Shown here: piece after piece, positions 1 through 7,953 of the stretch
Layout: the number at the start of each line of letters is the position of its first letter
Position numbering within the stretch: the first letter of the stretch is position 1
NCBI GenBank assembly: GCA_001430745.1
Contig: KQ482061.1
Coordinates: forward strand, 1 to 23,850
From: Auxenochlorella pyrenoidosa
Taxonomy: Eukaryota; Chlorophyta; Trebouxiophyceae; Chlorellales; Chlorellaceae
DNA: 23,850 nucleotides
Direction of reading: 5' to 3'
The notes under the pieces: model-generated
The model's input: the letters and a program-made list of their open reading frames with translations, nothing else
What the model was told of the DNA's origin: nothing
The model's database searches: none
Position numbers and translations under genes: made by a program

Positions 1-65
1 GTGAGGACGTGTGTGTGTGTAGGGAGGGGGGGGGGGGGGCTGCTTTGTGCTTATTAGCACAAAAA

Positions 66-103
66 TAGAGTCAGTCTCACTGCAACGGAACTGGTGACGC
101 AGA
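66..103 (+). repeat. Intronic dispersed motif, copy A (diverged)
   Basis: Lies in the intron before the first visible exon. It shares GCAACGGAACT and flanking bases (AGTCT on the left, GACGCAGA on the right) with the motif at 1622-1675. It is the most diverged of three copies. Confidence 0.45.
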
Positions 104-236
104 GAGGCATGGGGAAGACGTGAGGGAGTCTGGGGCTCGCTCTGTGTGCCGCGCCTGCGTTGCTGCCTTCTCGGGCCCCAGGCCCTCCAGCACATGCACA
201 GCATGCATGCCGTGTGCACTCGCTTCACCCAAGCAG

Positions 237-2160
237 GTGCTGGAGGGCCTGCCGGAGGACACTCCGGAGCAGCCCGAGGCGCCCAAGGTCAAGGGCAAGG
301 AGATCCAGGGCGGCCCGCAGATGCTGCAGCTCAGGTGGGGTGTGGGGTTTGCGCTCCCCTTCAAAGCAAAGCTGTGGGGTCCTGCCTAGCACAGCCCCGG
401 GCAGCGCCCAAGCGTCGCCGCCGCGCAGAGCTTCCGGTTCTGGCGGGAGACCGGGCGCAGCAGTGCACTGAGCCGACTGCCCTCCGCCCCCCGCCTTCCC
501 GGCCCGTGGCCGTATTTTAGCACCATACCATGCCGCTTTCGCCGACTCTTCTGCCTGCCCTGCCTGCCCGGCTCTCCTTGCAGCCTGGACGGCAAGCGGC
601 TGTACGTCACCACCTCGCTGTTTGCACCCTGGGACGCCCAGTTCTACCCGGGCCTCACCCAGAAGGTGAGGGGCGCGGCCGTGTGCCCCAACTGCCGCAG
701 CAGCTGCGTGCGTGCCCCCTCAGGGTGCGCCCTGCCTGGACAGACAGGGATCGCAGCAGGTGCTCTGACTGTGGGCAGGGTGGACCCATCCCGGCGTGCA
801 CTGGGCGCCCGGGTGGTGCTGGGCCCCCTCGCGCTGCGCTGCCAGCGCAGCGCACAAGGGCGCGCCCCCTCGCCCATGCTCAGCCCTGCTGCTGTGTGCG
901 CCCCCCTCCCCCCTGCCTTTGCAGGGCGCCCAGCTGCTGCAGGTGGACGTGGACACCGAGAGCGGCGGCCTCACCCTGAACACAGATTTCCTGGTGAGGC
1001 TTGTTTGGTCTGTCTAGCCGCAAAACCACAATGGAACTTGCGACACAGACCCAGGAGGCCCAGGCGCACGCTTATCCGCTAAATCCCACGACTACACTGC
1101 TCTGCAATCAGAGCGGAAAACCTCGTGCTGGCCACGCAAAGAGCAAAGCATACGGCTGCCGGCGGAGCCTGGGATGCTGGCGGCATGCTTGGCAAGGCAA
1201 GCGCCCCTTGCCTGTCTTCCCCGCTGACGTACCCCCACCCCCACTCCCACCCCGATGCTTGCAGGTGGACTTTGGCGACGAGCCGGGCGGCCCCTTCCTT
1301 GCGCACGAGATCCGCTACCCAGGTGGGTGCCGGCACACTGAGCAGCTCGGTCCTGTCACCCGCGCCTCGGGGCTAGATATCTTATGCGCCGCTGCGAGGG
1401 GCAGGCGCTGAAAGGCGAGGGGCATGCGCCTTTCAGCGACTGGATCCTACCCCACCGGGGCTCGCTCAACGGCCCCAGCGCTCCACTCTCTGTCGAAATC
1501 GCTCATGCCTCATCCACCTCTTCAACCGTCCACCCCTTGTCCCATCCAACCCTTCAACCGTCCACCCCCTTGACCCATCCACCCCTTTGGCCCGTCCACC
1601 CCTCGACCCATCCACCCCTTGCTTGTTTGGGCTTAAAGTCTGTCTAACCGCAACGGAACTTGCGACACAGACCCCTTGTCCCACCCACCTCTTCACACCT
1701 CTCCACACCTCTTCACCCATCCACCTCTTCACACCTCTCCACACCTCTTCACCCCCCCCCCCCCCCTGCAGGCGGCGACTCCTCCTCCGACATCTGGGTG
1801 GTGGAGACCGACCCCGACTACAAGGTGGGCTGCTGGTGTGCATGGGGGGCAGTGCACACAGCATGCTGCTTGCTGTGTGACCCCGACCACCAGGTGGCCT
1901 GCTGGGCAGTGCAGTGCAGCATGTTGCTTGCTGTGCAGTGCGGCAATGCCGCTGCACAGTGCAGCATGTTGCTTGCGGTGCAGCACGCTCCCCCATGCGC
2001 CTGGCTTGGCTTTCCGGCATGCCCGCAACCTCTGCTTGCCCCGGGCACCGGCCTGCGCATGCGCGCCTGTGCGGACCTGCGTGCGCAGGCTAGCGACCGC
2101 TTCCCAACACGACACCGCGCCCCTGTATCTGTGCAGGCCAAGATCGCGGCGGAGCAGTGA
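237..2160 (+). CDS. SELENBP1: Selenium-binding protein / methanethiol oxidase, C-terminal part (5'-partial)
   Basis: Six in-frame exons: 237-334, 584-665, 925-993, 1265-1322, 1772-1824 and 2137-2160 (TGA). All introns are GT-AG and the phases agree. Family motifs in order are GGPQMLQL, SLDGKRLYVTTSL, FYPGL, LLQVDVDTESGGLTLN, VDFGDEPGGP, LAHEIRYPGGD and SSDIW. These match the conserved C-terminal third of SELENBP1-type proteins. The family includes cytosolic methanethiol oxidase, which converts methanethiol to H2S, H2O2 and formaldehyde; His residues such as the one in LAHE are thought to bind the metal (family knowledge). The N-terminal two thirds lie left of the window. The window opens with GTGAGGACG, which could be the 5' splice site of the intron ending at 236. 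Oddity: known relatives usually stop right after SDIW(I), whereas this reading continues through a split 16-residue tail ending AKIAAEQ. The introns are full of small repeats. Family assignment is very secure; the tail is less so. Confidence 0.93.
1001..1053 (+). repeat. Intronic dispersed motif, copy B
   Basis: Starts 7 nt inside the intron after the exon ending at 993. It contains TTGTTTGG, TCTGTCTAGCCGC and GGAACTTGCGACACAGACCC. Its core is bounded by a perfect 7-bp inverted repeat, GGTCTGT (1007-1013) and ACAGACC (1045-1051). It is closely related to the copy at 1622-1675. Confidence 0.7.
1508..1770 (+). repeat. Pyrimidine-rich minisatellite filling an intron
   Basis: Degenerate CCATCCACCCCTTG-type units occupy about 1508-1620. 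After motif copy C, a 34-bp unit beginning CCACCTCTTCACACCTCTCC occurs at 1685-1718 and again at 1721-1754 (period 36). A run of about 15 C leads into the CTGCAG acceptor. The coding strand is almost purine-free here, so the intron 3' half acts as one very long polypyrimidine tract. Confidence 0.85.
1622..1674 (+). repeat. Intronic dispersed motif, copy C
   Basis: Lies in the middle of the 1323-1771 intron. It shares GCTTGTTTGG, TCTGTCTAACCGC and GGAACTTGCGACACAGACCC with copy B. The ends are GTCTGT (1638-1643) and ACAGAC (1667-1672), again inverted. It differs from copy B by two short indels, consistent with an old small element or a duplicated intron segment. Confidence 0.7.
1806..1980 (+). 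repeat. Duplicated exon end and 5' splice site, followed by GCAGCATGTTGCTTGC repeats
   Basis: The true exon end and donor GACCCCGACTACAAG/GTGGGCTGCTGG (about 1810-1836) recurs diverged at about 1879-1906 as GACCCCGACCACCAG/GTGGCCTGCTGG. Further on, GTGCAGCATGTTGCTTGC occurs twice, at about 1915 and 1960, with a related AGCATGCTGCTTGC at about 1860. The second donor is a decoy 5' splice site inside the intron. Confidence 0.75.
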
Positions 2161-2686
2161 GCCTGCCTGAATGGGACGCTTGCGGCTGAGCTCAGCATGT
2201 TCCATGAAACACGCACCCCGGGGCATTGAGCAGTCAGCGGGACTACCTTGTGTGCACGCTCTGCACACCTCATCCTCCCATCCTACTCTGTTGATCCCAC
2301 GTGGCCCCTTGGCGCCATGCTGCTGCAGCTGCCCTCGACACTTGTACCCGACTGCATAATGCTCTAAGCGACCCTCTGTGCGCTGTTGTGGCCGTTGCTT
2401 GAAATGGCCACAGCGCAAGCAAGGGCAAATGTTTTTTCCATGTTCTCCTTATTGTATGATAGACATGCTGCATTGTAAGAGCGAGCGATGAGACGGCAGA
2501 CGTGTGTCTGTGAGGAGGCGGGCAGCTGTGTACATGCTGTTCAGGGCTGTCACACACAGTAGGGAGGAGGAGGGGCACTTGAGGGGTACAAACACTACTT
2601 CTCGCCATGCACCAGAGCACGCATGCTCATGTGAGGGGCGTGAAGGCGCAGGAGAACAGGGCATGCCGCCACGCATGCTGCGCCGC
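2161..2686. other. 3' UTR and convergent intergenic spacer
   Basis: 526 nt between the stop of the plus-strand selenium-binding protein gene and the stop of the minus-strand coiled-coil gene, which converge. It contains the plus-strand TGTAA signal. No convincing coding frame. No exact TGTAA is seen on the minus strand; only GTACA at about 2529 and 2587, which reads TGTAC on that strand. Confidence 0.6.
2474..2478 (+). promoter_or_regulatory. Probable poly(A) signal TGTAA
   Basis: TGTAA is the usual polyadenylation signal of chlorophyte nuclear genes. It lies 314 nt after the stop codon at 2160, in a locally AT-richer stretch. Confidence 0.55.
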
Positions 2687-5577
2687 CTAGAACAGGTGCA
2701 GGTGCAGCTGCATGGTGGCGCTGGCCGCGCCGGCGCCCAGGCCGGGGCACCCGGCGTCCACGCCCCCCCAGCGCTCCCACTCATGCCACGTCCTGCGCTC
2801 CTCCTCACTCATGCGCTGCGAGGCCAGCACCCCGCGCAGGTGCAGCGGGGCAGCTGCCGCCAGCGCGGGGTTTGCCACATGCAGCAGCCACACCGCCACG
2901 CGCCCCGTCACCTGCAGCCGGCGCCGCGCCTTCAGCAGCCCTGCAAGGGGGGCTGGCAGTGGGATCGCTGCAACGCCCTGGGCAGGCGGGCAGGCAGCCT
3001 GGCCTGTCAGGGCGAGCAGACTTAGTTGCGTGGTGCGCTCCCAGTGTGCATGCCGCAACAGCTGGGCAGCCGGGCTACTGTCCTCATTGTCATGCATCTG
3101 CAGACGGCTGCCTCTCCTGGCTCAAGACTCGGTGTCATCAGGCAACGTTGCCTTCCGTTAACCCACGCACCCTTCCGGCCTGGCCTCCTGGTCTCCATCG
3201 TTTCAATGCGGGCGGCACCGCCCTGTACCGCCAGCCGCGCCTTGCAGCACATCACCAGCGATGTGCGCAGCTTGCCGGCCGCCAGCGCTGCCACCAGGGT
3301 GACCACCGGGGCGCAGGCGTCCTCCCGCTCCTGAAGCAGGAAGCGGTGCAAGCAGCCACTTGCATTGCCAGGGGCGGCGGCTGCTTCGGCGGCAGCTGCA
3401 GGGTGCAGGGTGCGGGGCATGCGAGCGGGTGGTCAGAGGTTGGTGAAAAGCTCAGGGGATGGGCAGTCGGACTACAACTTGGCTTGGCAGGAGACTGGCA
3501 CTTGTTTTGCAGATTGTGCGTTATTTAAGGCTGGACGACGGGCCGCTTCAGGTCAGGGCTTTGAAGTCAGCAGAGAGAGATGGGCAAACACAAGCTGCGC
3601 GCCTCAAGCCTGAGGAGCAGTATCAGCCTCCTACCGGCGCAGTAGTCGCCCAGCATGGACAGGAAGGGCAGCAGGCGCAGGGGCACCGTCGTGCCCCCGC
3701 CCTGCCGCTGCTCGTCCACCGCCGCCGCCACCTGCGCCACAGCGGCAGCAGCTGCAGCTTTAGCTTGCTTCCGCACAGCTTTCGAAGAGCGTGCGCAGTG
3801 CAGCAGGGGCACTGGCGGCAAAGCGGCATGCGGCGTCCCAGCAGCAAGCAAAGCCGAAAGGGAGCGCCGACGCCTTCTTTGGGTCGCTGTGCTTGCTGTG
3901 CCCGGCCGCCAGGCCCCCGCCTGCTTGCAGCCGTGGCTCCGGACCGGGGGAACAGACATCTGCTGGCTCCAAGGCAGCTGAACGAGAAGCAGCATCCTTC
4001 ACAGCAATCAGGCAAGACGTCCACATGTGTACACCCCTGAGGTCTGGACTGCCTTACCTCGCGCATGCGGCCCTGCTCGTCCTTCCACCACGCGGCATCG
4101 CTGGCCGGCGGGACGGGCTCAAACCGGGGGAGCAGGGCCTCGACAGCTGGCGCGAGGTGCTGCGAGGGGCCATGGGAAGGAGGGGGGAGGGGGCACGGTG
4201 GCAAGAGCATGCCGTCGCAATGCCTCCTGCCAGGTGCTGCCGGCCACCCAGCTCCCGCCTGCTCATCGCTCCGTCCGAGCGGCTGCCTCTTGCTGGGCTC
4301 CCAAGCATGTGCTCGTGTCTTCCTGCCCTGCGCCCGCCAGCGCCGCAACAGTCTCCTCCGGAAGCGCCCCTTGCCAGCTCAGCCTGCTCACCGCCAGCTC
4401 TGGTAGCAGCAGGCGCCGCAGTGCCGAGTAGCCGCAATGCCCCTCCAGCACCTTGGACAGCACCGGGGCGAGGTCGGCGGGCCAGCCGGGGCAGCTGACA
4501 AGGTCCACCAGGTCCTCCCCTGGGCGTGAACAGCAGGGACAGCAGGCAGGGCAGGCTCAGCATGGACAGGCAGCCAGGGACTGCAAGCCTGCTCGGGAGA
4601 CGGCAGTGCCATGCGGAACAAGATTGCTGAGGGGATAGCAGCACCATTTGACACAAACAGCTTGAGCATCGGCAGTCCCTGTGCTGGGCGTCGCCAGGCA
4701 CAGGCGAGTGGCGCTGCCGTTAAGCAAATTGAGGGAAGCGCTGCACCGCCCGCGCCAGTGCTAGACCCCCGCCCTGCATGCTGCTCACCCGTGCGCACCA
4801 CCCCCTGCGGCCAGGACCCCTGCCGGCCCTGCAGGGTCCCCTGCAGGGCCGGCGCAAAGCTCAGGCGCGCCAGCGACACGGTGTTGGCATGCACAGCGGC
4901 GGCATGTGCCGCGATCTGCGCAGACAGCTCATCCGCGCTTGTGCGCGATCTTTGCGCCAGCTCCTTCTCGCTCTGCCGCTGCGCCTCCATAACCTCGTTG
5001 AGCTCCTGCATGCGCTCCTTGAAGTGTGCCTCAAACTGCTGCAGTGCCCCCGCCAGATCCTCATTTGTGACCCTGCACACCCAGGTCGGGGGGGTGCCTC
5101 AGGCAAGGCAAAGGCTTTTGCGGCGAGCTTAGCCTTCGGCACAGGAGCGCTGCCACCTGTCATGGGCTGCTCCAAGGAAACACAGCAGCAGCAGGGGCAC
5201 CGGCAGCAGGTGTCGCAGGGCGTGGCGGCGAGAGGTGCCAAGCAGGAGAGGAGCAGGCGTGCTCGCTCACCGCTTGCCGCTGCCCTGACGCTTTGGCGAC
5301 TCGGGGCCCTGCTCCCGCGCACTAGGCGGTTCGTCACTGCAACACGTTTTCGGCATTCCGGTGGAGTCGGGTCGCGTAAGGCAGTCGGAAATGAAGGCCA
5401 GCACAGCCACAGCCCCACTCTAGAAGACAGTGTATGCACCCTACGCTTGCCCTCCACCCTCTCCGCTCCCACGCACTTTGCCCGCACCACAACAAGGCGC
5501 GGTGCAGGCCGGCGGCTGGCCGAACGCCGCGGCTGGGCCTGCAGAGGAGGCGCTGAGCAAGCCCCTAGAGTAATCAT
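2687..5577 (-). CDS. Plastid-targeted coiled-coil protein of unknown function (418 aa), long paralogue
   Basis: Eight exons, read downward: 5577-5477, 5336-5271, 5072-4789, 4519-4392, 4159-4058, 3731-3635, 3395-3171 and 2940-2687 (TAG). Intron phases 2,2,1,0,0,1,1 all agree. Residues 1-33 are Ala/Arg/Ser/Pro-rich with few acids and end LVVVRA, a typical algal chloroplast transit peptide with a V-x-A cleavage site (inferred). A charged linker follows, then a heptad-like helix at about 60-125 (QQFEAHFKERMQELNEVMEA, KELAQRS). The rest is mostly helical: LVDLVSCPGWPADLAPVLSK, RRLLLPELA, LLPFLSMLGDYC and a hydrophobic VVTLVAALAAGKL helix. The end is MQLHLHLF. No known domain is recognised. The first three exons match the gene at 6463-7471 in length, phase and sequence. 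The weakest boundary is the 3731 acceptor, which sits in alanine repeats. The 3732-4057 intron (326 nt) shows nothing else. Confidence 0.75.
4822..4853. repeat. Perfect 15-bp inverted repeat inside an exon
   Basis: GCCGGCCCTGCAGGG (4822-4836), a 2-nt loop, then CCCTGCAGGGCCGGC (4839-4853). It lies in the third coding exon of the minus-strand gene and encodes the near-repeat PALQG-TLQG. The paralogue at about 6765-6780 has only one arm (CCCTGCAGGGCCGGC). Confidence 0.9.
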
Positions 5578-6462
5578 CCTGAGCTTGCGATCGAGATTTT
5601 ATGCGATCGAGAAATTATCAGGAAGCAGCAACTCGGAGGCAGCTGCAGCTGCTACGCGCGCTGTGTTTTGCGGCTGGCGGTGGCACCGCCGGTGCTGCCA
5701 CACTGCTGCACGTGCCATCGCCTCTCAGCCGCTGCCCAACCCATGGCCTGCTGCGGCTGTCGCCAATTCTCTACACTTTCAAACTGCAAGCCCTGCGCCC
5801 ACCGTTAGCGCTGCCACAGGCTGCAAGCACGGTCAGGTTCGCCTGGGAGCGCCTGCTGGGCTCCCACCAGGGTGCTTGCCACAGAACAACAGCGGCCCTC
5901 TATTCACTATGGTGCATGCGTGATTGCGCAGACAGCTTGGCATCTGCAGAGGAAGCTGGGAGCATGCTCCGGCTGGTAACACGTGGTGCCAACCATGCAT
6001 GTTGGCAGTGCAGCGCAACGGTGTGAGGCTGAGGCGGAGGGTAGGGCAAAAGTGGTGGCTGCAAGTGTTCCCTGGGTCGGAAAAAGAACATTTGAGCTGG
6101 AGACAGGATGAAACCAATGGTTACTTGGCTTGCAAGGGCAACACCAAGTCCACGCAAGGTACAGGATGATTGAACAACAGAGGGCCGGCATCAGATGCGC
6201 ATTCACGCAGCGCTGAACGTGCAAGAGAAAAACATGCGCAGGCCAGAAAACTGTGCAGCGGGGGAAGGCGGGGCAGCGGCAGCACAACGGCGGGGCACAG
6301 CGACAAAGATGTACGGTGGAATGCACGGACAACAAAAACAGGAGCGTTGTGAATATTGGTTATAACTGCAATCCTATCTTAATGTGCATGATGAATTTGA
6401 TGAGCAACGCGCAGCAGTCGAGACGCACAAGGCCTTTGGTACGCTGATGCACACCTGGCTGC
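5578..6462. other. Intergenic spacer between the two paralogues
   Basis: 885 nt holding the 5' flank of the minus-strand gene starting at 5577 and the 3' flank of the gene ending at 6463. It is AT-richer than the genes, notably at 5585-5625 and 6340-6400. No frame here joins to splice sites or resembles a known protein. No exact minus-strand TGTAA was found. Confidence 0.55.
5587..5612. repeat. GCGATCGAGA direct repeat just upstream of a start codon
   Basis: GCGATCGAGA occurs at 5587-5596 and 5603-5612, 10 to 35 nt upstream of the minus-strand ATG at 5577, separated by an A/T-rich TTTTAT stretch. It may be a promoter or 5' UTR element of that gene (inference). Confidence 0.5.
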
Positions 6463-7471
6463 TTAGACATCAAAGTCACCGGAGCCGTCAAAGCTGGCAT
6501 CATCCACCAGGCCCTCCCCTGTGCGAGCACCGCAGGGACAGCCGGCATGGCAGGCTGCTTATAGTATAGGGTGCTGGGCCGGGGAAGCGGCCACATCATC
6601 AGTGGGCAAGCACTGTCAAACGCGCGTCTGGGATTCGGCAGCCTCATGCGAGCAGTGCCAAAGACATAGTGAGTGCAACACCACCCACGACTGCCCGTCG
6701 CAGTGCGCTCGACCCCCCCTGCATGCCTGCTCACCCGTGCTCTTGGCAGCCCCCCGCCCAGATCCCTGCAGGGCCGGCGCGCAGCTGAGGCGTGCCAGGG
6801 ATGCGGCGTGGGCACTCTCAGCGGCCGCCAGAGCTGCCAACCGGGCAGAAAGCTCCTCTTCTGTGTTGAGCATGCTGTGCTGCAGCCCGTCCAGGCTCTG
6901 CCCAAACTCGTCAAGACGCGCGCCGAAGCTCTGCGCGTGCCTCTCGAATTCTGTCTCAAAGTGCTGCAGCGCATCCATCAGCTGCTGGTGCTCGGCGGTC
7001 CTGCAAATCTGGGGAGTAGAGCCGGCTTCGGTGGCGAGTGGAACCCTATCACAGGCAAGCAGCAGCAGTGAGAATTGCGTGCTCCGGAAGGGAGTGATAG
7101 CCAGAGGAGCCAGCTGCAGGGGACGCGTAGGCGGTGAGGTGAGCTTGCTTGGCTCGCTCACCAGTCGTCCATGGCCCCACACGTCGGCGGCTCTGGGCCC
7201 TGCTCTGGCGCGCCAGGCGGCTCGGCACTGCACGGAGTGTCCGGCATTTAAATTTGAAGGTTTGGACGCGCGAGGCAGCCGGAAGGAAGGGCCTGGCCTG
7301 CAGAGTGGCCGGGTACGCAGCCTACGGCTGCCCACCACCACGTTTCGCTGCCACACACCTTGCCCGCACCACAACAGGGCGCACTGCAGGCCGCCGGCCG
7401 GTCGAAGGCAGCTGCTGGGCCCGCAAAGGCGCTAAGCAGGCTGGCAAAGTTGTCATCTTGACGAATCTCAT
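6463..7471 (-). CDS. Plastid-targeted coiled-coil protein (166 aa), short paralogue of the 2687-5577 gene
   Basis: Four exons: 7471-7359, 7227-7162, 7000-6735 and 6518-6463 (TAA), phases 2,2,1. Residues 1-37 (MRFVKMTTLPACLAPL... ending PVVVRA) form a transit peptide matching the neighbour's LVVVRA end. Exon 2 is 66 nt in both genes (EPPGAPEQGPE here, EPPSAREQGPE there). Exon 3 encodes a heptad helix (DALQHFETEFERHAQSFGAR, then NTEEELSARLAALAAAE) ending SLARLSCAPALQG, against SLARLSFAPALQG in the neighbour. Exon 4 starts with the shared GEGLVD, then diverges into a short acidic tail, DASFDGSGDFDV, and stops. The long paralogue continues for four more exons after this point. Tandem duplication followed by loss or gain of the C-terminal region is inferred. 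Upstream ATG at 7471 was chosen; the ATG at 7456 is also possible. Confidence 0.78.
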
Positions 7472-7530
7472 GATCCAGACATAGGACGAAACTCGAACGA
7501 GATCCAGGCAAGATGGGGTGCTGCCGCCGC

Positions 7531-7611
7531 GCGTAATGCCCGCTGCGCTGCGTAACGCCCGCTGCGCAGCCAGCGATGCATAGCCAGGCTATTAGCCTAT
7601 TGAATCGCTGG
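7531..7611. repeat. Tandem 19-bp repeat followed by nested inverted repeats
   Basis: GCGTAATGCCCGCTGCGC (7531-7548) is followed by GCGTAACGCCCGCTGCGC (7550-7567). Then CCAGCGAT (7570-7577) pairs with ATCGCTGG (7604-7611), enclosing AGGCT (7586-7590) and AGCCT (7594-7598). It lies 60-140 nt upstream of the minus-strand ATG at 7471, so it may be part of that promoter. Confidence 0.7.
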
Positions 7612-7858
7612 TGCTGCTCGCTTTGAACACGTCAGTACTTCAGATGGTCAAATGGCAGTGCTGCTGGGTTTGGCCGGCTTCCTGCAGACAGGACCTGCTG
7701 CCAGCCGGCGCTGAAAACGTGTGCACCTGCTGCATGCCAGCTTGTCTGGAGAAGTGTGCAGCTGCGAGCTCCCGTTGCCGCCTTACCTATAGATAGAGCA
7801 CAGCTCCCATATCTGGCACACAGGTATTTGCAAAGTGGATAAGCCGCAGGTCTCTGGG

Positions 7859-7863
7859 TTACA
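7859..7863 (-). promoter_or_regulatory. Probable poly(A) signal TGTAA (minus strand)
   Basis: TTACA on the plus strand reads TGTAA on the minus strand. It lies 91 nt past the stop codon of the kinesin-like gene (stop at 7956-7954), a normal position for a chlorophyte poly(A) signal. Confidence 0.6.
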
Positions 7864-7953
7864 TGCAGTGGAAGCGACAAGAGTCGCACCCTGCCTCGCC
7901 ACATGCGCATTTCGCGTAACAAGTTGCGCCCTGTCTGTCACGGGTGCCGCTCC

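Larger units (their letters stand above)
7472..7953. other. Intergenic spacer: promoter side of short paralogue, 3' UTR of kinesin-like gene
   Basis: 482 nt. It contains the minus-strand TGTAA signal near 7861, a 19-bp-period repeat and a nested hairpin (7531-7611). No supported coding frame. Confidence 0.6.

Noticed and set aside
21..40. Long G run considered as assembly artefact or telomeric sequence
   Set aside because: A single homopolymer-rich stretch within an intron; no telomere repeat such as CCCTAAA beside it.
4778..5923. Long plus-strand open frame (381 codons)
   Set aside because: It lies antisense to exons of the minus-strand coiled-coil gene, whose exon phases, transit peptide and paralogue match are coherent. 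GC-rich DNA with few stops explains the open antisense frame.
6340..6420. AT-richer patch considered as a tRNA or other small RNA gene
   Set aside because: No cloverleaf, no A/B box and no conserved ends were found.
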